From an uncultured Desulfobacterium sp. (GTDB taxonomy: Bacteria > Desulfobacterota > Desulfobacteria > Desulfobacterales > Desulfobacteraceae): a stretch of DNA of 9,453 bases. Both the position numbers and the translations under genes were made by a program. The stretch is taken from NCBI GenBank assembly GCA_937124525.1, contig CAKZLA010000173.1:1-9453 (forward strand), written 5' to 3'. Under the pieces are notes generated by a model. The model was not told where the DNA came from. It did not search any database and saw only the letters and a list, made by a program, of their open reading frames with translations. Positions 1 through 7,057 of this stretch are shown piece by piece. Position 1 is the first letter of the stretch; each line of letters opens with the position of its first letter.

Positions 1-1
1 G

Positions 2-811
2 GGTATTAAGATGCCAAGCTCAAAAAAACAAATGGTGGAATCCCGCTTAAGAAAACGGCTGGTCAGCCTGAAGATCAAATCATATACAGCGTATTGTGAG
101 TATCTGTTCAGCCCCGGGGGAATTAAAAAAGAACTGCCAGAATTCATCAGCCAGATTACCACCAATAAAACAGATTTTTTCCGTGAACCTGCGCATTTTA
201 TCTATCTTGAAAACCAGGCGCTTCCTGCCCTTGTAAAGGATCTTCCCCCCGGCAGGCCCAGAACGATAAATATCTGGTGTACAGCCTGCTCCCGGGGGCA
301 TGAACCGTATACTATAGCCATGGTGGCCAGCGAGTTCGCAAATCAAAACCTCCGGCTGTCCCTGAATTTTTCCATTCTGGGGACAGATATTTCTCCCCAG
401 GTCCTGGCTGCCTCCCGCAAGGCGGTTTATCCCCATGATGAAATTATTCCTGTACCCCTGGCCCTGAGGAAAAAGTACCTGCTCAAAAGTAAAAACAGGA
501 AAAGCAACCTGGTGCGCATTGTACCCAAAATCAGGAAAATGGTGACCATCAAGCAGTTGAACTTAATGAACAAACCGCTTGATATCAAATCCAATTTTGA
601 TATTGTGTTCTGTAGAAACGTCATGATCTATTTTGATAAGAAAACCCAAGATGACCTGCTGGTGAAAATATGCGATAAACTTCGACCCAACGGATACCTG
701 TTCATGGGGCATTCTGAAGTAATTCAAACCCAAAATTATCCGCTGATACAGGTGGCGCCAACCATATACATGAAAAAACGAGAATATCTTGACCCAAAGG
801 ATGATAAATGA
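2..811 (+). CDS. cheR: Chemotaxis protein methyltransferase CheR (5' end cut by window edge)
   Basis: S-adenosylmethionine-dependent methyltransferase that methylates glutamates on chemoreceptors at the cytoplasmic array. The frame is open to the left edge: codons before the first ATG (position 11) read G-I-K and continue a typical CheR start ([18 protein letters not shown]), so that ATG is probably internal and the true start lies off the window. Seen in order, numbered from that ATG: the end of the helical N-domain, with [11 protein letters not shown] at about 50-60; the SAM-binding motif [16 protein letters not shown] at about 89-104; a GTDIS segment at about 123-127; the beta-subdomain region; [13 protein letters not shown] at about 197-209; and [13 protein letters not shown] near 226-238. 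The C-terminus is complete. The SAM motif reads SRGHEPY where CheR usually has STGEEPY or close variants. cheB starts in the last codons (ATGA overlap), so the two are probably translationally coupled. Confidence 0.95.
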   Translation, partial: GIKMPSSKKQMVESRLRKRLVSLKIKSYTAYCEYLFSPGGIKKELPEFISQITTNKTDFFREPAHFIYLENQALPALVKDLPPGRPRTINIWCTACSRGHEPYTIAMVASEFANQNLRLSLNFSILGTDISPQVLAASRKAVYPHDEIIPVPLALRKKYLLKSKNRKSNLVRIVPKIRKMVTIKQLNLMNKPLDIKSNFDIVFCRNVMIYFDKKTQDDLLVKICDKLRPNGYLFMGHSEVIQTQNYPLIQVAPTIYMKKREYLDPKDDK

Positions 812-1881
812 AAAAAAAAATCAGCGTGCTGATTGTTGATGACTCTGCACTGGTTCGTGGTGCCCTGTCGGAAATGCTGTCATCCGATCCTGAGATTGAG
901 GTAATGGCCACAGCCTCAGATCCATTTGCCGCAGCAGCTAAAATGCGGGTCCGTATTCCGGATGTGATTACCCTGGACGTAGAAATGCCCCGCATGGACG
1001 GTATTACCTTTTTGCGCAAAATCATGACCCAGCACCCCATACCAGTGGTGATCTGTTCAACCTTGGCCGGACCGGGCACGAAAACCGCATTAAAAGCCCT
1101 TGAATACGGGGCGGTTGAAATTATCCAGAAACCCAGGCTGGGTACCCGGCAATTTATTGAAGAATCCAGAATACAGATCACGGACAGCATAAAGGCCGCT
1201 GCACTTTCACGGACTAAAAAGATCATTCCATACCGGGAAATTGCACCCAAATTGACGGCGGATGCCATTTTGGAAAAAGCCAATCCAAACCGGGCCATGA
1301 TCGAAACAACGGATAAAGTCATTGCCGTGGGAGCTTCCACTGGGGGTACGGAAGCATTGAGGATCTTTTTTGAAGCCCTTCCCCTGGATTCACCGGGTAT
1401 GGCGGTTGTCCAGCACATGCCGGAAAATTTTACAAAGGCATTTGCTAAAAGGCTGGATGGACTCTGCCGGGTGAATATCAAAGAGGCCCGAAACAATGAC
1501 ACGATACTGCCCGGCCAGGTTCTCATTGCCCCCGGAAATCAGCACATGCTGCTTAAACGAAGTGGGGCACGGTACTATGTGGAACTTAAGACAGGCCCTC
1601 TGGTCTCAAGACACCGTCCGTCGGTGGATGTGCTCTTCCGGTCTGCAGCCCGGTATGCCGGAAAAAACAGTGTGGGCGTCATCCTGACCGGCATGGGAGA
1701 CGACGGGGCCAAAGGAATGCTTGAAATGAAAGAGGCCGGGGCATACACCATTGCCCAGGATGAAAAGACCTGCGTGGTATTCGGCATGCCCAATGAAGCT
1801 ATCAAGAAAAATGCCGTCCATAAAATTCTACCGCTTGAATCCATTGCAAGAGAGATTCTTTTGAACAGACAGTCATCATAA
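808..1881 (+). CDS. cheB: Chemotaxis response regulator protein-glutamate methylesterase CheB
   Basis: Removes methyl groups from receptor glutamates, and in many bacteria also deamidates receptor glutamines, when phosphorylated by CheA. The 357-aa length is normal for the family. Residues 5-125 form a receiver domain: acidic pair D11/D12, phospho-acceptor D57 in [11 protein letters not shown], and lysine K108 in IIQKPR. A linker of about 40 residues leads to the methylesterase domain (about 168-350). It has nucleophile S177 in VGASTGG, H203 in VVQHMP, and D299 in LTGMGDDGA, matching the Ser-His-Asp triad. The start codon overlaps the cheR stop, with AAGGA at 797-801 as ribosome site. The methyl-accepting receptor begins 13 bases after the stop, so cheR, cheB and the receptor look like one operon. 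All key residues are present and nothing suggests inactivation. Confidence 0.97.
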   Translation: MKKKISVLIVDDSALVRGALSEMLSSDPEIEVMATASDPFAAAAKMRVRIPDVITLDVEMPRMDGITFLRKIMTQHPIPVVICSTLAGPGTKTALKALEYGAVEIIQKPRLGTRQFIEESRIQITDSIKAAALSRTKKIIPYREIAPKLTADAILEKANPNRAMIETTDKVIAVGASTGGTEALRIFFEALPLDSPGMAVVQHMPENFTKAFAKRLDGLCRVNIKEARNNDTILPGQVLIAPGNQHMLLKRSGARYYVELKTGPLVSRHRPSVDVLFRSAARYAGKNSVGVILTGMGDDGAKGMLEMKEAGAYTIAQDEKTCVVFGMPNEAIKKNAVHKILPLESIAREILLNRQSS

Positions 1882-1894
1882 AGAGAGGCGTATC

Positions 1895-3799
1895 ATGAAA
1901 TTAGTCACAAAAATACTCATTTTAATATTTATTCTTCTTGCCGTTTGCCAGCTGTCTGCAATGGCATCCACCAATGAAAGCCAAAGTTCCCATACATATG
2001 AAAAAAATGGAGGCAGCCAAAAAACAGATATTAAAAAGAAAACAACCCTGACTTATTCAACAGAAGAGATCGAAAACAAATCATTCCTGGCAAGTTACTG
2101 GGTGTGGCTGGTGATCGGTGGAGTATTGCTTTTCGTTATGATCCTGCTGTTATTGAAAGGACCTGATCTGTTAAAAAATGTCAGTATGAAAAATCAGGTG
2201 ATTGCCACGGTTACCATTTTAATTCTTCTTATGTTGATCTCCTCAACATTTTCCATTGTAAAAAATAACAACATTGGAAACGAACTTGAAGAAATAGCAA
2301 AAGAAGATCTACCCCTGACCAATATTATTACAGATATCACTGTAAATCAGCTTGAACAGGCAGTGTGGTTTGAGAGGATGTTCAGGCATGGTGAAATGCT
2401 CCAGCGCAACCCCGGGGCAATGATAGATCTGGAATATGCCAAAGGAACATTCACGGAACATACTGAAATTATTAACGAGAGAATTGAAAGAGGAGAGCAG
2501 CTTGCCAGCAGAGGCATCCGTGTTGCGCAAACTACTGAAACTATAAGTGAATTTGAGATGATCCGCGCCCATCTCAAGGATATTAAAACAAAACATGGGG
2601 AATATAATGAAGGGGTTCTCAAACTGATAGCACTATTCAAGACCAGCCAGTTTCAAAGGGCAGAGGAGCTTGCCGATGTGATTGAGACCAAAGAAGAAGC
2701 ACTCAACATGGAACTGGAAGGATTTTTATTGTCCGTTGAAGGATTTACTCAGACCTCCATTGGGGTGGCCAATGAAGAAGAACATGGGGCGCTGACAGGA
2801 GTTATATTTCTTGCCATTGCCGCCATAATGTTGGGCTTGGTAATCAGTACTCTGTTGCTTAAAAATATGCGGCAGATTGTCGGTATGATCTTTAGCAGTG
2901 CCGATAATGTGGCAGCGGGAAGTCAGGAAATGAGCGCAACAGCCCAGCAGATGGCTGAAGGAGCTTCGGAACAGGCAGCCTCTGCTGAAGAGGCAGCGGC
3001 CGCCATGGAAGAGATGTCAGTCAATATTGTCCAGAATTCAGAAAATTCCCAGCAGACCCAGAATATTGCCATTAAAGCAGCAGATGATGCCATCAAAGGC
3101 GGCGAAGCTGTCCTGAAGACCGTCGAAGCCATGAGGCAAATTGCCGATAAAATCCAGATCATTGAGGAGATTGCCCGCCAGACCAATATGCTTGCATTGA
3201 ATGCCGCCATTGAGGCTGCCCGGGCCGGAGAACACGGAAAAGGATTTGCTGTGGTGGCGGATGCGGTAAGAAAACTGGCCGAGCGGAGCCAGGCAGCAGC
3301 CGGTGAGATCAGCACAATTTCATCGTCCAGTGTGGAGATCTCCGAACAGGCTGGCAAAATGCTGGAACAGATTGTTCCGGACATCCGCAAAACAGCAGAT
3401 CTTGTTCAGGAGATCAATGCAGCATCAAATGAACAAAAAACCGGTGCAGAGGAAATCAATCTGTCCATGCAGCAACTGGATCAGGTGATACAGACCAATG
3501 CGGCATCATCCGAAGAGCTTTCCTCTACCTCTGAAGAGTTGGCCTCCCAGGCTGAGGTGTTGAAAAGTGCCATCAGCATGCTGGATAATATTACAGGAGA
3601 ATCGTCTCAAACCGATTATTATGAAGCCAACTTGCAGTCCGGGAAAAAACAAAATCCTGGAAAAGCTCTTTCAGGAAGGGAGAGTGGGTCGTTGCAATCC
3701 AGAATCAAACAAACGAAAACTGTCCCCCCAGGCATTCATCTGAAGATGAATGAAGATGATAAAAACAATCACCTGGATAATGATTTTGAAAGGTATTGA
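1895..3799 (+). CDS. Methyl-accepting chemotaxis protein with extra N-terminal membrane module and C-terminal CheR-tether pentapeptide
   Basis: A 634-aa transmembrane chemoreceptor. Residues 4-24 look like a signal peptide (possible cleavage after AMA) or first membrane helix. A short polar stretch (25-67) precedes a second helix (about 69-88), a lysine-bearing loop ([13 protein letters not shown]), a third helix (about 101-121), a mostly helical presumed periplasmic sensor (about 124-297), and a fourth helix (about 299-323). The signalling domain follows directly, with the conserved hairpin tip [38 protein letters not shown] (429-465, given here in parts: [19 protein letters not shown], then [18 protein letters not shown]). 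I see no HAMP-like segment between helix 4 and the signalling arms. Candidate methylation pairs matching the general consensus are E365/E366 and E540/E541. A polar linker of about 60 residues ends in DFERY. The ribosome site is GAGG at 1885-1888. Ligand unknown. Confidence 0.93.
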   Translation: MKLVTKILILIFILLAVCQLSAMASTNESQSSHTYEKNGGSQKTDIKKKTTLTYSTEEIENKSFLASYWVWLVIGGVLLFVMILLLLKGPDLLKNVSMKNQVIATVTILILLMLISSTFSIVKNNNIGNELEEIAKEDLPLTNIITDITVNQLEQAVWFERMFRHGEMLQRNPGAMIDLEYAKGTFTEHTEIINERIERGEQLASRGIRVAQTTETISEFEMIRAHLKDIKTKHGEYNEGVLKLIALFKTSQFQRAEELADVIETKEEALNMELEGFLLSVEGFTQTSIGVANEEEHGALTGVIFLAIAAIMLGLVISTLLLKNMRQIVGMIFSSADNVAAGSQEMSATAQQMAEGASEQAASAEEAAAAMEEMSVNIVQNSENSQQTQNIAIKAADDAIKGGEAVLKTVEAMRQIADKIQIIEEIARQTNMLALNAAIEAARAGEHGKGFAVVADAVRKLAERSQAAAGEISTISSSSVEISEQAGKMLEQIVPDIRKTADLVQEINAASNEQKTGAEEINLSMQQLDQVIQTNAASSEELSSTSEELASQAEVLKSAISMLDNITGESSQTDYYEANLQSGKKQNPGKALSGRESGSLQSRIKQTKTVPPGIHLKMNEDDKNNHLDNDFERY

Positions 3800-3845
3800 T
3801 TTTTCCGCCTGTCAAATGGGTGGTAAATAAAAGGACAAAAAAAGA

Positions 3846-3892
3846 ACAGCCCGCTGGAGAGAATTTTTATTTAAATCTATCCTGCGGGCTGT
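3846..3892 (-). terminator. Hairpin terminator of cheD
   Basis: A perfect 9-bp inverted repeat (ACAGCCCGC at 3846-3854, GCGGGCTGT at 3884-3892) extends by three more pairs past one T-T mismatch. The loop is about 21 bases. Read on the minus strand, the stem is followed at once by a T-rich run (3845 down to about 3837), as in a Rho-independent terminator for cheD. On the plus strand there is no immediate T-run, so it would stop receptor-gene transcription less well, though the stem may still mark that 3' end. Confidence 0.7.
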
Positions 3893-3909
3893 CGCGTGTG
3901 TGAGCCGAT

Positions 3910-4431
3910 TTAATTTTTATGGGTAAATACCCGGACCTCTCCTGAATGGGAGAACAGATAAAGGGTTCTTCCCTTGTTTCCACCGGTATCTTCGGCAGTG
4001 AGCCTGAGCTGACATTGCTCAATTATGTCATGGGCGACAATTATGTTTTTTTCCCCCACTGTTTTTATTGTATGAATAGTTTTGAGCACATTGGCCCCTC
4101 CAAACAATTTGATTTCTATCTCATGGGGCATAATATTCATTGCTTTGAACTGCTTCAGCATATAACCGGTTGACGATGTCACATATTTAAATGCATCTTT
4201 TGACCGGTTTAAGCCACAGAGAGTAGGACAATGCTCATAGCATAGGCTGTTACTGAATTCCCCTGGCAATTGGGCATGGGTTATTCCAGATATGCCAAGA
4301 CGATCACAATAAAAAACCATAGAGATACAGGACCCCAATATGGTTTTGATTACCGCAGGTGTCTGTGCAATGTAAAGTTCTGCGGGCTTCAGATTGATAT
4401 TTGTTTCCCACTGTGGTTTCAGTCCGTTCAT
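3910..4431 (-). CDS. cheD: Chemoreceptor glutamine deamidase CheD
   Basis: CheD converts specific receptor glutamines to glutamate and in some bacteria works with the phosphatase CheC. The protein is 173 aa from the ATG at 4431, a normal length. The catalytic cysteine is C35 in ILGSCISM and the catalytic histidine H52 in GITHAQLP. The FGGA motif (110-113) and C-terminal GRTLYLFSHSGEVRVF also fit the family. An in-frame TTG at 4443 would add four residues, but nothing before it resembles a ribosome site, whereas GAG lies about 9 bases before the ATG. Residues 64-72 hold a C-x3-C-x3-C cluster (C64, C68, C72) that I do not know as a family feature. The gene converges on the receptor gene and is not in the cheR-cheB operon, so it needs its own promoter, which I could not place. 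No cheC is visible. Confidence 0.93.
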   Translation of the reverse strand: MNGLKPQWETNINLKPAELYIAQTPAVIKTILGSCISMVFYCDRLGISGITHAQLPGEFSNSLCYEHCPTLCGLNRSKDAFKYVTSSTGYMLKQFKAMNIMPHEIEIKLFGGANVLKTIHTIKTVGEKNIIVAHDIIEQCQLRLTAEDTGGNKGRTLYLFSHSGEVRVFTHKN

Positions 4432-4526
4432 GGATAATCTCAAAATAAATTGAGTGTGACTCTTTATTTAAAACCGCCACACTTCAAAATTTCCTTTAAA
4501 ATATTTTTTTTTCGAGCACAAGGCGC

Positions 4527-4625
4527 AAGTTCCCAATAACCAAGGCTTGATAAAGCCTGCTTACCCTTTAAATGCCGGGTGCTATTCAAAAGGATTCTCT
4601 GAATGCCCGGACTTATTGAGAACTT
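4527..4625. repeat. Nested inverted-repeat element able to fold as a three-way junction
   Basis: An outer stem pairs 4527-4539 with 4613-4625 (12 of 13 positions). Inside are two hairpins. The first pairs AGGCTT (4543-4548) with AAGCCT (4553-4558) around a GATA loop. The second pairs CCGGG (4575-4579) with CCCGG (4606-4610), then ATTCA (4584-4588) with TGAAT (4600-4604) across a short bulge. It could be a small RNA, a structured leader or a dispersed palindromic element. No known RNA family was recognised, and the strand is undecided. Confidence 0.5.
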
Positions 4626-4715
4626 ACCACAATACGAGATAACATATTTAAATCACAAATTTATTTAGCGAATAATATAATTTCACTCTCGGATAAGTCA
4701 ATAGAAAAACTTTGA

Positions 4716-4772
4716 TTATAACTGCCACGGGCAGACCGCGTTCGATACCCGGTCTGCCCGTGGCAGTTATAA
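4716..4772. repeat. 57-base palindrome: 25-bp stem with 7-base loop
   Basis: Arms 4716-4740 and 4748-4772 pair at 24 of 25 positions, with only C4739/C4749 mismatched, around the loop TTCGATA (4741-4747). The stem contains ATAACTGCCACGGGCAGACC and its complement. Neither side has the T-run of a classical terminator, except a modest TTTTTC reading leftward. Candidates are a dispersed palindromic repeat, a strong structural barrier between two divergent units, or a protein-binding site. Confidence 0.65.
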
Positions 4773-4812
4773 CAATAATCATCTGATAATACAGAGCCTA
4801 TTCATATTTTTC

Positions 4813-4841
4813 TTGACATGACAAAGCAGGGTGAGTAAATA
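4813..4841 (+). promoter_or_regulatory. Sigma70-type promoter for the acyl-CoA dehydrogenase gene
   Basis: A perfect -35 hexamer TTGACA (4813-4818) is followed by exactly 17 bases and a weak -10 hexamer TAAATA (4836-4841). Transcription would begin near 4848-4850, about 60 bases before the chosen start codon. Confidence 0.5.
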
Positions 4842-4849
4842 TTATTTAC
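4835..4849. promoter_or_regulatory. Candidate operator palindrome over the -10 region
   Basis: GTAAATATTATTTAC is a perfect 6-bp inverted repeat around a central ATT and covers the putative -10 hexamer and start site. A repressor bound here would block the dehydrogenase promoter. The regulator is unknown, and AT-richness makes chance palindromes more likely. Confidence 0.3.
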
Positions 4850-4898
4850 CAAAAATAATTTTATGAATTTTGCCCCAGGGGGCGGCCTTGAACCATCC

Positions 4899-4904
4899 AG
4901 GAGA
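4899..4904 (+). promoter_or_regulatory. Ribosome binding site fixing the dehydrogenase start
   Basis: AGGAGA lies six bases before the ATG at 4911. The longer in-frame start at 4863 has only AT-rich sequence before it and would add a 16-residue N-terminus rich in glycine and proline, so 4911 is preferred. Confidence 0.8.
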
Positions 4905-4910
4905 AAAACC

Positions 4911-6749
4911 ATGACAGAAGTAATTTCAGACAAAAGGGACATTGAATTTGTTCTTTATGAACAACTGGACACCCAGAGCATCCTTGACTCAGGGGCCTAC
5001 GAAGATGTGAACAAAAAAATGGCAGACATGGTCGTAAAGGAGGCCAGAAATCTTGCCGTCAAGGAGATCCTGCCCACTTATACCCCTGGTGATAAAAAAG
5101 GGGTTATCTTTGAAAAGGGAGAAGTCATTGTACCGGAATGCTTTCGGCCAGTGCACAACCTTCTGGTGGAGGGTGAATGGGGTGCCCTCACCGGAGCCCC
5201 TGAATTTGGCGGCCAGGGACTCCCCCACATAATTGCCCAGGCGGCCCTGGAGTACATGATCGGTGCCAACTACACCCTTATGACCTATGCCATTCTGGGT
5301 CATGGAGCCGGAAAAATGGTGGATCTTTTTGGCACCCCGGAACAAAAACAACTCTTTTTGAAAAAAATGTACACCTGTGAGTGGGGAGCCACCATGCTGC
5401 TCACCGAACCCCAGGCAGGGTCGGATCTGGGGGCCTTGACCACATCGGCAGTAAAGAGCGATGATGGTACATATAGTATCACCGGGGGCAAAATTTTTAT
5501 CACCAACGGCCAGCAGAACCTCACAGAAAATATTATTCATCCGGTCCTTGCCAGGATAGAAGGGGCACCGGAGGGCACCAAGGGTATCTCCATTTTCCTG
5601 GTTCCTAAAATATGGGTCAATGAGGACGGCACCCTGGGTGAAGACAACGATGTGGTGTGCACGGGTGTGGAAGAGAAAATGGGCATCCACGGCAGCCCCA
5701 CATGCAGCCTGTCCCTTGGCAGCAAAGGAAAATGCCGGGGATGGCTGCTGGGAAAAGAGAACCAGGGCATGGCCATAATGTTTCACATGATGAATGACGT
5801 GCGCCTGGAGGTGGGCACCCAGGCATTTACCCATGCCTCCTGTTCTTATCTTTATGCCCTGGACTATGCCTCGGGCCGTCTCCAGGGCCGGGCCCTGGAA
5901 GACAGCGCAAAGCCAGGTGCGCCCCAAGTGCCCATCATCCAACACCCGGATGTGCGGCGCATGCTTTTAAAAATGAAGGCCTATGTGGAAGGCATGAGAA
6001 GTCTCACCCTTTTTACAGCGTTTTGCTTTGATAAGAAAAACTGTGCAGATACCCCGGAGGAACGAAATCGATATGCCGGGCTCATTGAAATCTTAACCCC
6101 CGTTGTCAAGGCATATTGCAGCGAAAAAGGGTTTGAGGTCTGCATTGAAGGCATGCAGATTTTTGGGGGATATGGCTACACCAAGGAGTATCCCATGGAG
6201 CAGTTGGCAAGGGATTGCAAAATATGCGCGATATATGAAGGTGCCAACGGCATCCAGGCCATGGACTTTCTGGGAAGAAAAATCGCCATGAACAAAGGGG
6301 AATATCTTGGTGCCCTGATTTCAGAAATCAAAAAAACCACAGATCAGGCAAGGCTCCATGGAGAACTCAAAGCCATGGCAGACCAGGTGGATATTGCCGC
6401 CGACAAATTTCATAAAACAGCCATGGATATCGCCGGTAAAATAAAGTCCCCGGCATTTAAATCCGCCTTTGCCGTGGCACACCCCCTGATGGATGCCGCA
6501 GGGGATGTGATCATGGCCTGGATGCTCCTGTGGCGGGCCACAGCAGCCATCCCCGCATTGAAAAAACGCCTCAAGGGAAAATCAATTCAGGAAGTAACTG
6601 CCAGGGATAAAACTGCGGCCTTTTACCATGGAAAACTCATGGCTGCCCGATTTTTCATGGAAACCCTTCTTCCCGTAACCCTGGGCAAACTGGATGGCAT
6701 GTGTGCTGAAGAAAGCCCGGCAGTTGCCATTCCTGACAATGCTTTTTAA
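4911..6749 (+). CDS. Acyl-CoA dehydrogenase, long form (DmdC/AcdA-like)
   Basis: FAD-dependent cytoplasmic enzyme that makes the alpha-beta double bond in an acyl-CoA, passing electrons to an electron-transfer flavoprotein. It has 612 aa, against about 380-400 for classical members, because of an N-terminal segment (1-75) and a C-terminal extension (about 460-612). Motifs: TEPQAGSDLGAL (165-176) and ITGGKIFITNG (190-200) in the middle domain; MGIHGSPTC (257-265); GGYGYTKEYPMEQLARDCK (419-437); and IYEGANGIQAMDFLGRK (441-457), where E443 is the expected catalytic base. This pattern is typical of the group containing 3-methylmercaptopropionyl-CoA dehydrogenase DmdC and many fatty acyl-CoA dehydrogenases, so the substrate cannot be read from sequence. 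A thiolase gene follows in the same direction. It has its own likely promoter. Confidence 0.92.
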   Translation: MTEVISDKRDIEFVLYEQLDTQSILDSGAYEDVNKKMADMVVKEARNLAVKEILPTYTPGDKKGVIFEKGEVIVPECFRPVHNLLVEGEWGALTGAPEFGGQGLPHIIAQAALEYMIGANYTLMTYAILGHGAGKMVDLFGTPEQKQLFLKKMYTCEWGATMLLTEPQAGSDLGALTTSAVKSDDGTYSITGGKIFITNGQQNLTENIIHPVLARIEGAPEGTKGISIFLVPKIWVNEDGTLGEDNDVVCTGVEEKMGIHGSPTCSLSLGSKGKCRGWLLGKENQGMAIMFHMMNDVRLEVGTQAFTHASCSYLYALDYASGRLQGRALEDSAKPGAPQVPIIQHPDVRRMLLKMKAYVEGMRSLTLFTAFCFDKKNCADTPEERNRYAGLIEILTPVVKAYCSEKGFEVCIEGMQIFGGYGYTKEYPMEQLARDCKICAIYEGANGIQAMDFLGRKIAMNKGEYLGALISEIKKTTDQARLHGELKAMADQVDIAADKFHKTAMDIAGKIKSPAFKSAFAVAHPLMDAAGDVIMAWMLLWRATAAIPALKKRLKGKSIQEVTARDKTAAFYHGKLMAARFFMETLLPVTLGKLDGMCAEESPAVAIPDNAF

Positions 6750-6878
6750 GGTTACCCACTTAAGGCGGGACAGCCTTTAAAATCAAGCATTTTAGCAGCC
6801 TTGATTTTAGGGGTTGAAAGCTAATTATCCACATAAAAAGTCTTGAAAATATCCCGGCTTAAGCGGGTAGCCCTTTTT
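6750..6878 (+). terminator. Large nested hairpin, terminator-like, after the dehydrogenase gene
   Basis: Starting directly after the stop codon, 6750-6772 pairs with 6850-6872 (19 Watson-Crick pairs and one G-T of 23 positions). Right after the second arm comes CTTTTT (6873-6878), as in a Rho-independent terminator. Inside, TAAAATCAAG (6778-6787) pairs perfectly with CTTGATTTTA (6800-6809), extendable to 14 pairs with G-U. It is much larger than an ordinary terminator and may be a palindromic element that serves as one. Confidence 0.55.
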
Positions 6879-7057
6879 AAAGACACACCCCAAATCATGA
6901 ATTTTTGATATTGCCTCAAAAATAGTTGACATTTTTTTTGAGAAGAGATCCAAACATAGAAAATGCGATGAAAAAATGTCAACCAGTGAATGAAGGATGA
7001 CCCAATTTAACCAAGGGATTACAATCGCAATTTACCAAAATAAAAGGAGACTTAAAC
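6879..7057. other. Leader and upstream region of the thiolase gene
   Basis: Rest of the 308-base gap between dehydrogenase and thiolase. No ORF is supported. It contains the 13-bp inverted repeat at 6925-6983 and ends with AGGAG (7045-7049), eight bases before the thiolase ATG. No fully convincing promoter was found: TTGACA occurs at 6926-6931 but no good -10 hexamer lies at 16-18 bases. Confidence 0.6.
6925..6983. promoter_or_regulatory. 13-bp perfect inverted repeat upstream of the thiolase
   Basis: GTTGACATTTTTT (6925-6937) pairs perfectly with AAAAAATGTCAAC (6971-6983), with a 33-base spacer. It could be a split operator whose left half contains a -35-like TTGACA, or a hairpin in the leader RNA. 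No regulator is known. Confidence 0.45.

Larger units (their letters stand above)
4432..4910. other. 479-base intergenic region between cheD and the acyl-CoA dehydrogenase gene
   Basis: This gap separates two leftward/rightward divergent genes, so it should carry promoters for both. No convincing ORF lies in it. The left part (4432-4520) is AT-rich, with a run of nine T at 4504-4512. The middle holds a branched inverted-repeat element (4527-4625) and a long hairpin (4716-4772). The right part holds the likely dehydrogenase promoter (4813-4841). These are listed separately. Confidence 0.8.

Noticed and set aside
702..1526. Long minus-strand frame under cheB
   Set aside because: It overlaps a fully supported CheB in the opposite direction and its translation shows no family features.
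1937..1948. Lipoprotein signal in the receptor (LAVC)
   Set aside because: Valine before the cysteine does not fit the usual lipobox, which needs Gly, Ala or Ser there, and a receptor of this type is not expected to be lipidated.
3946..4173. Plus-strand 75-aa frame inside cheD
   Set aside because: It lies antisense within a well-supported CheD gene and has no recognisable features.
4527..4625. Integron attC site
   Set aside because: The outer arms lack the GTTRRRY / RYYYAAC core sites and no integrase or cassette gene is present.
4716..4772. tRNA or tRNA fragment, because of the TTCGATA loop
   Set aside because: The stem is a 25-bp hairpin with no anticodon arm, D-arm or acceptor stem.
4989..5945. 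Long minus-strand frame (318 aa) under the acyl-CoA dehydrogenase
   Set aside because: It is a shadow of the dehydrogenase's codon bias; the plus strand has complete catalytic motifs.
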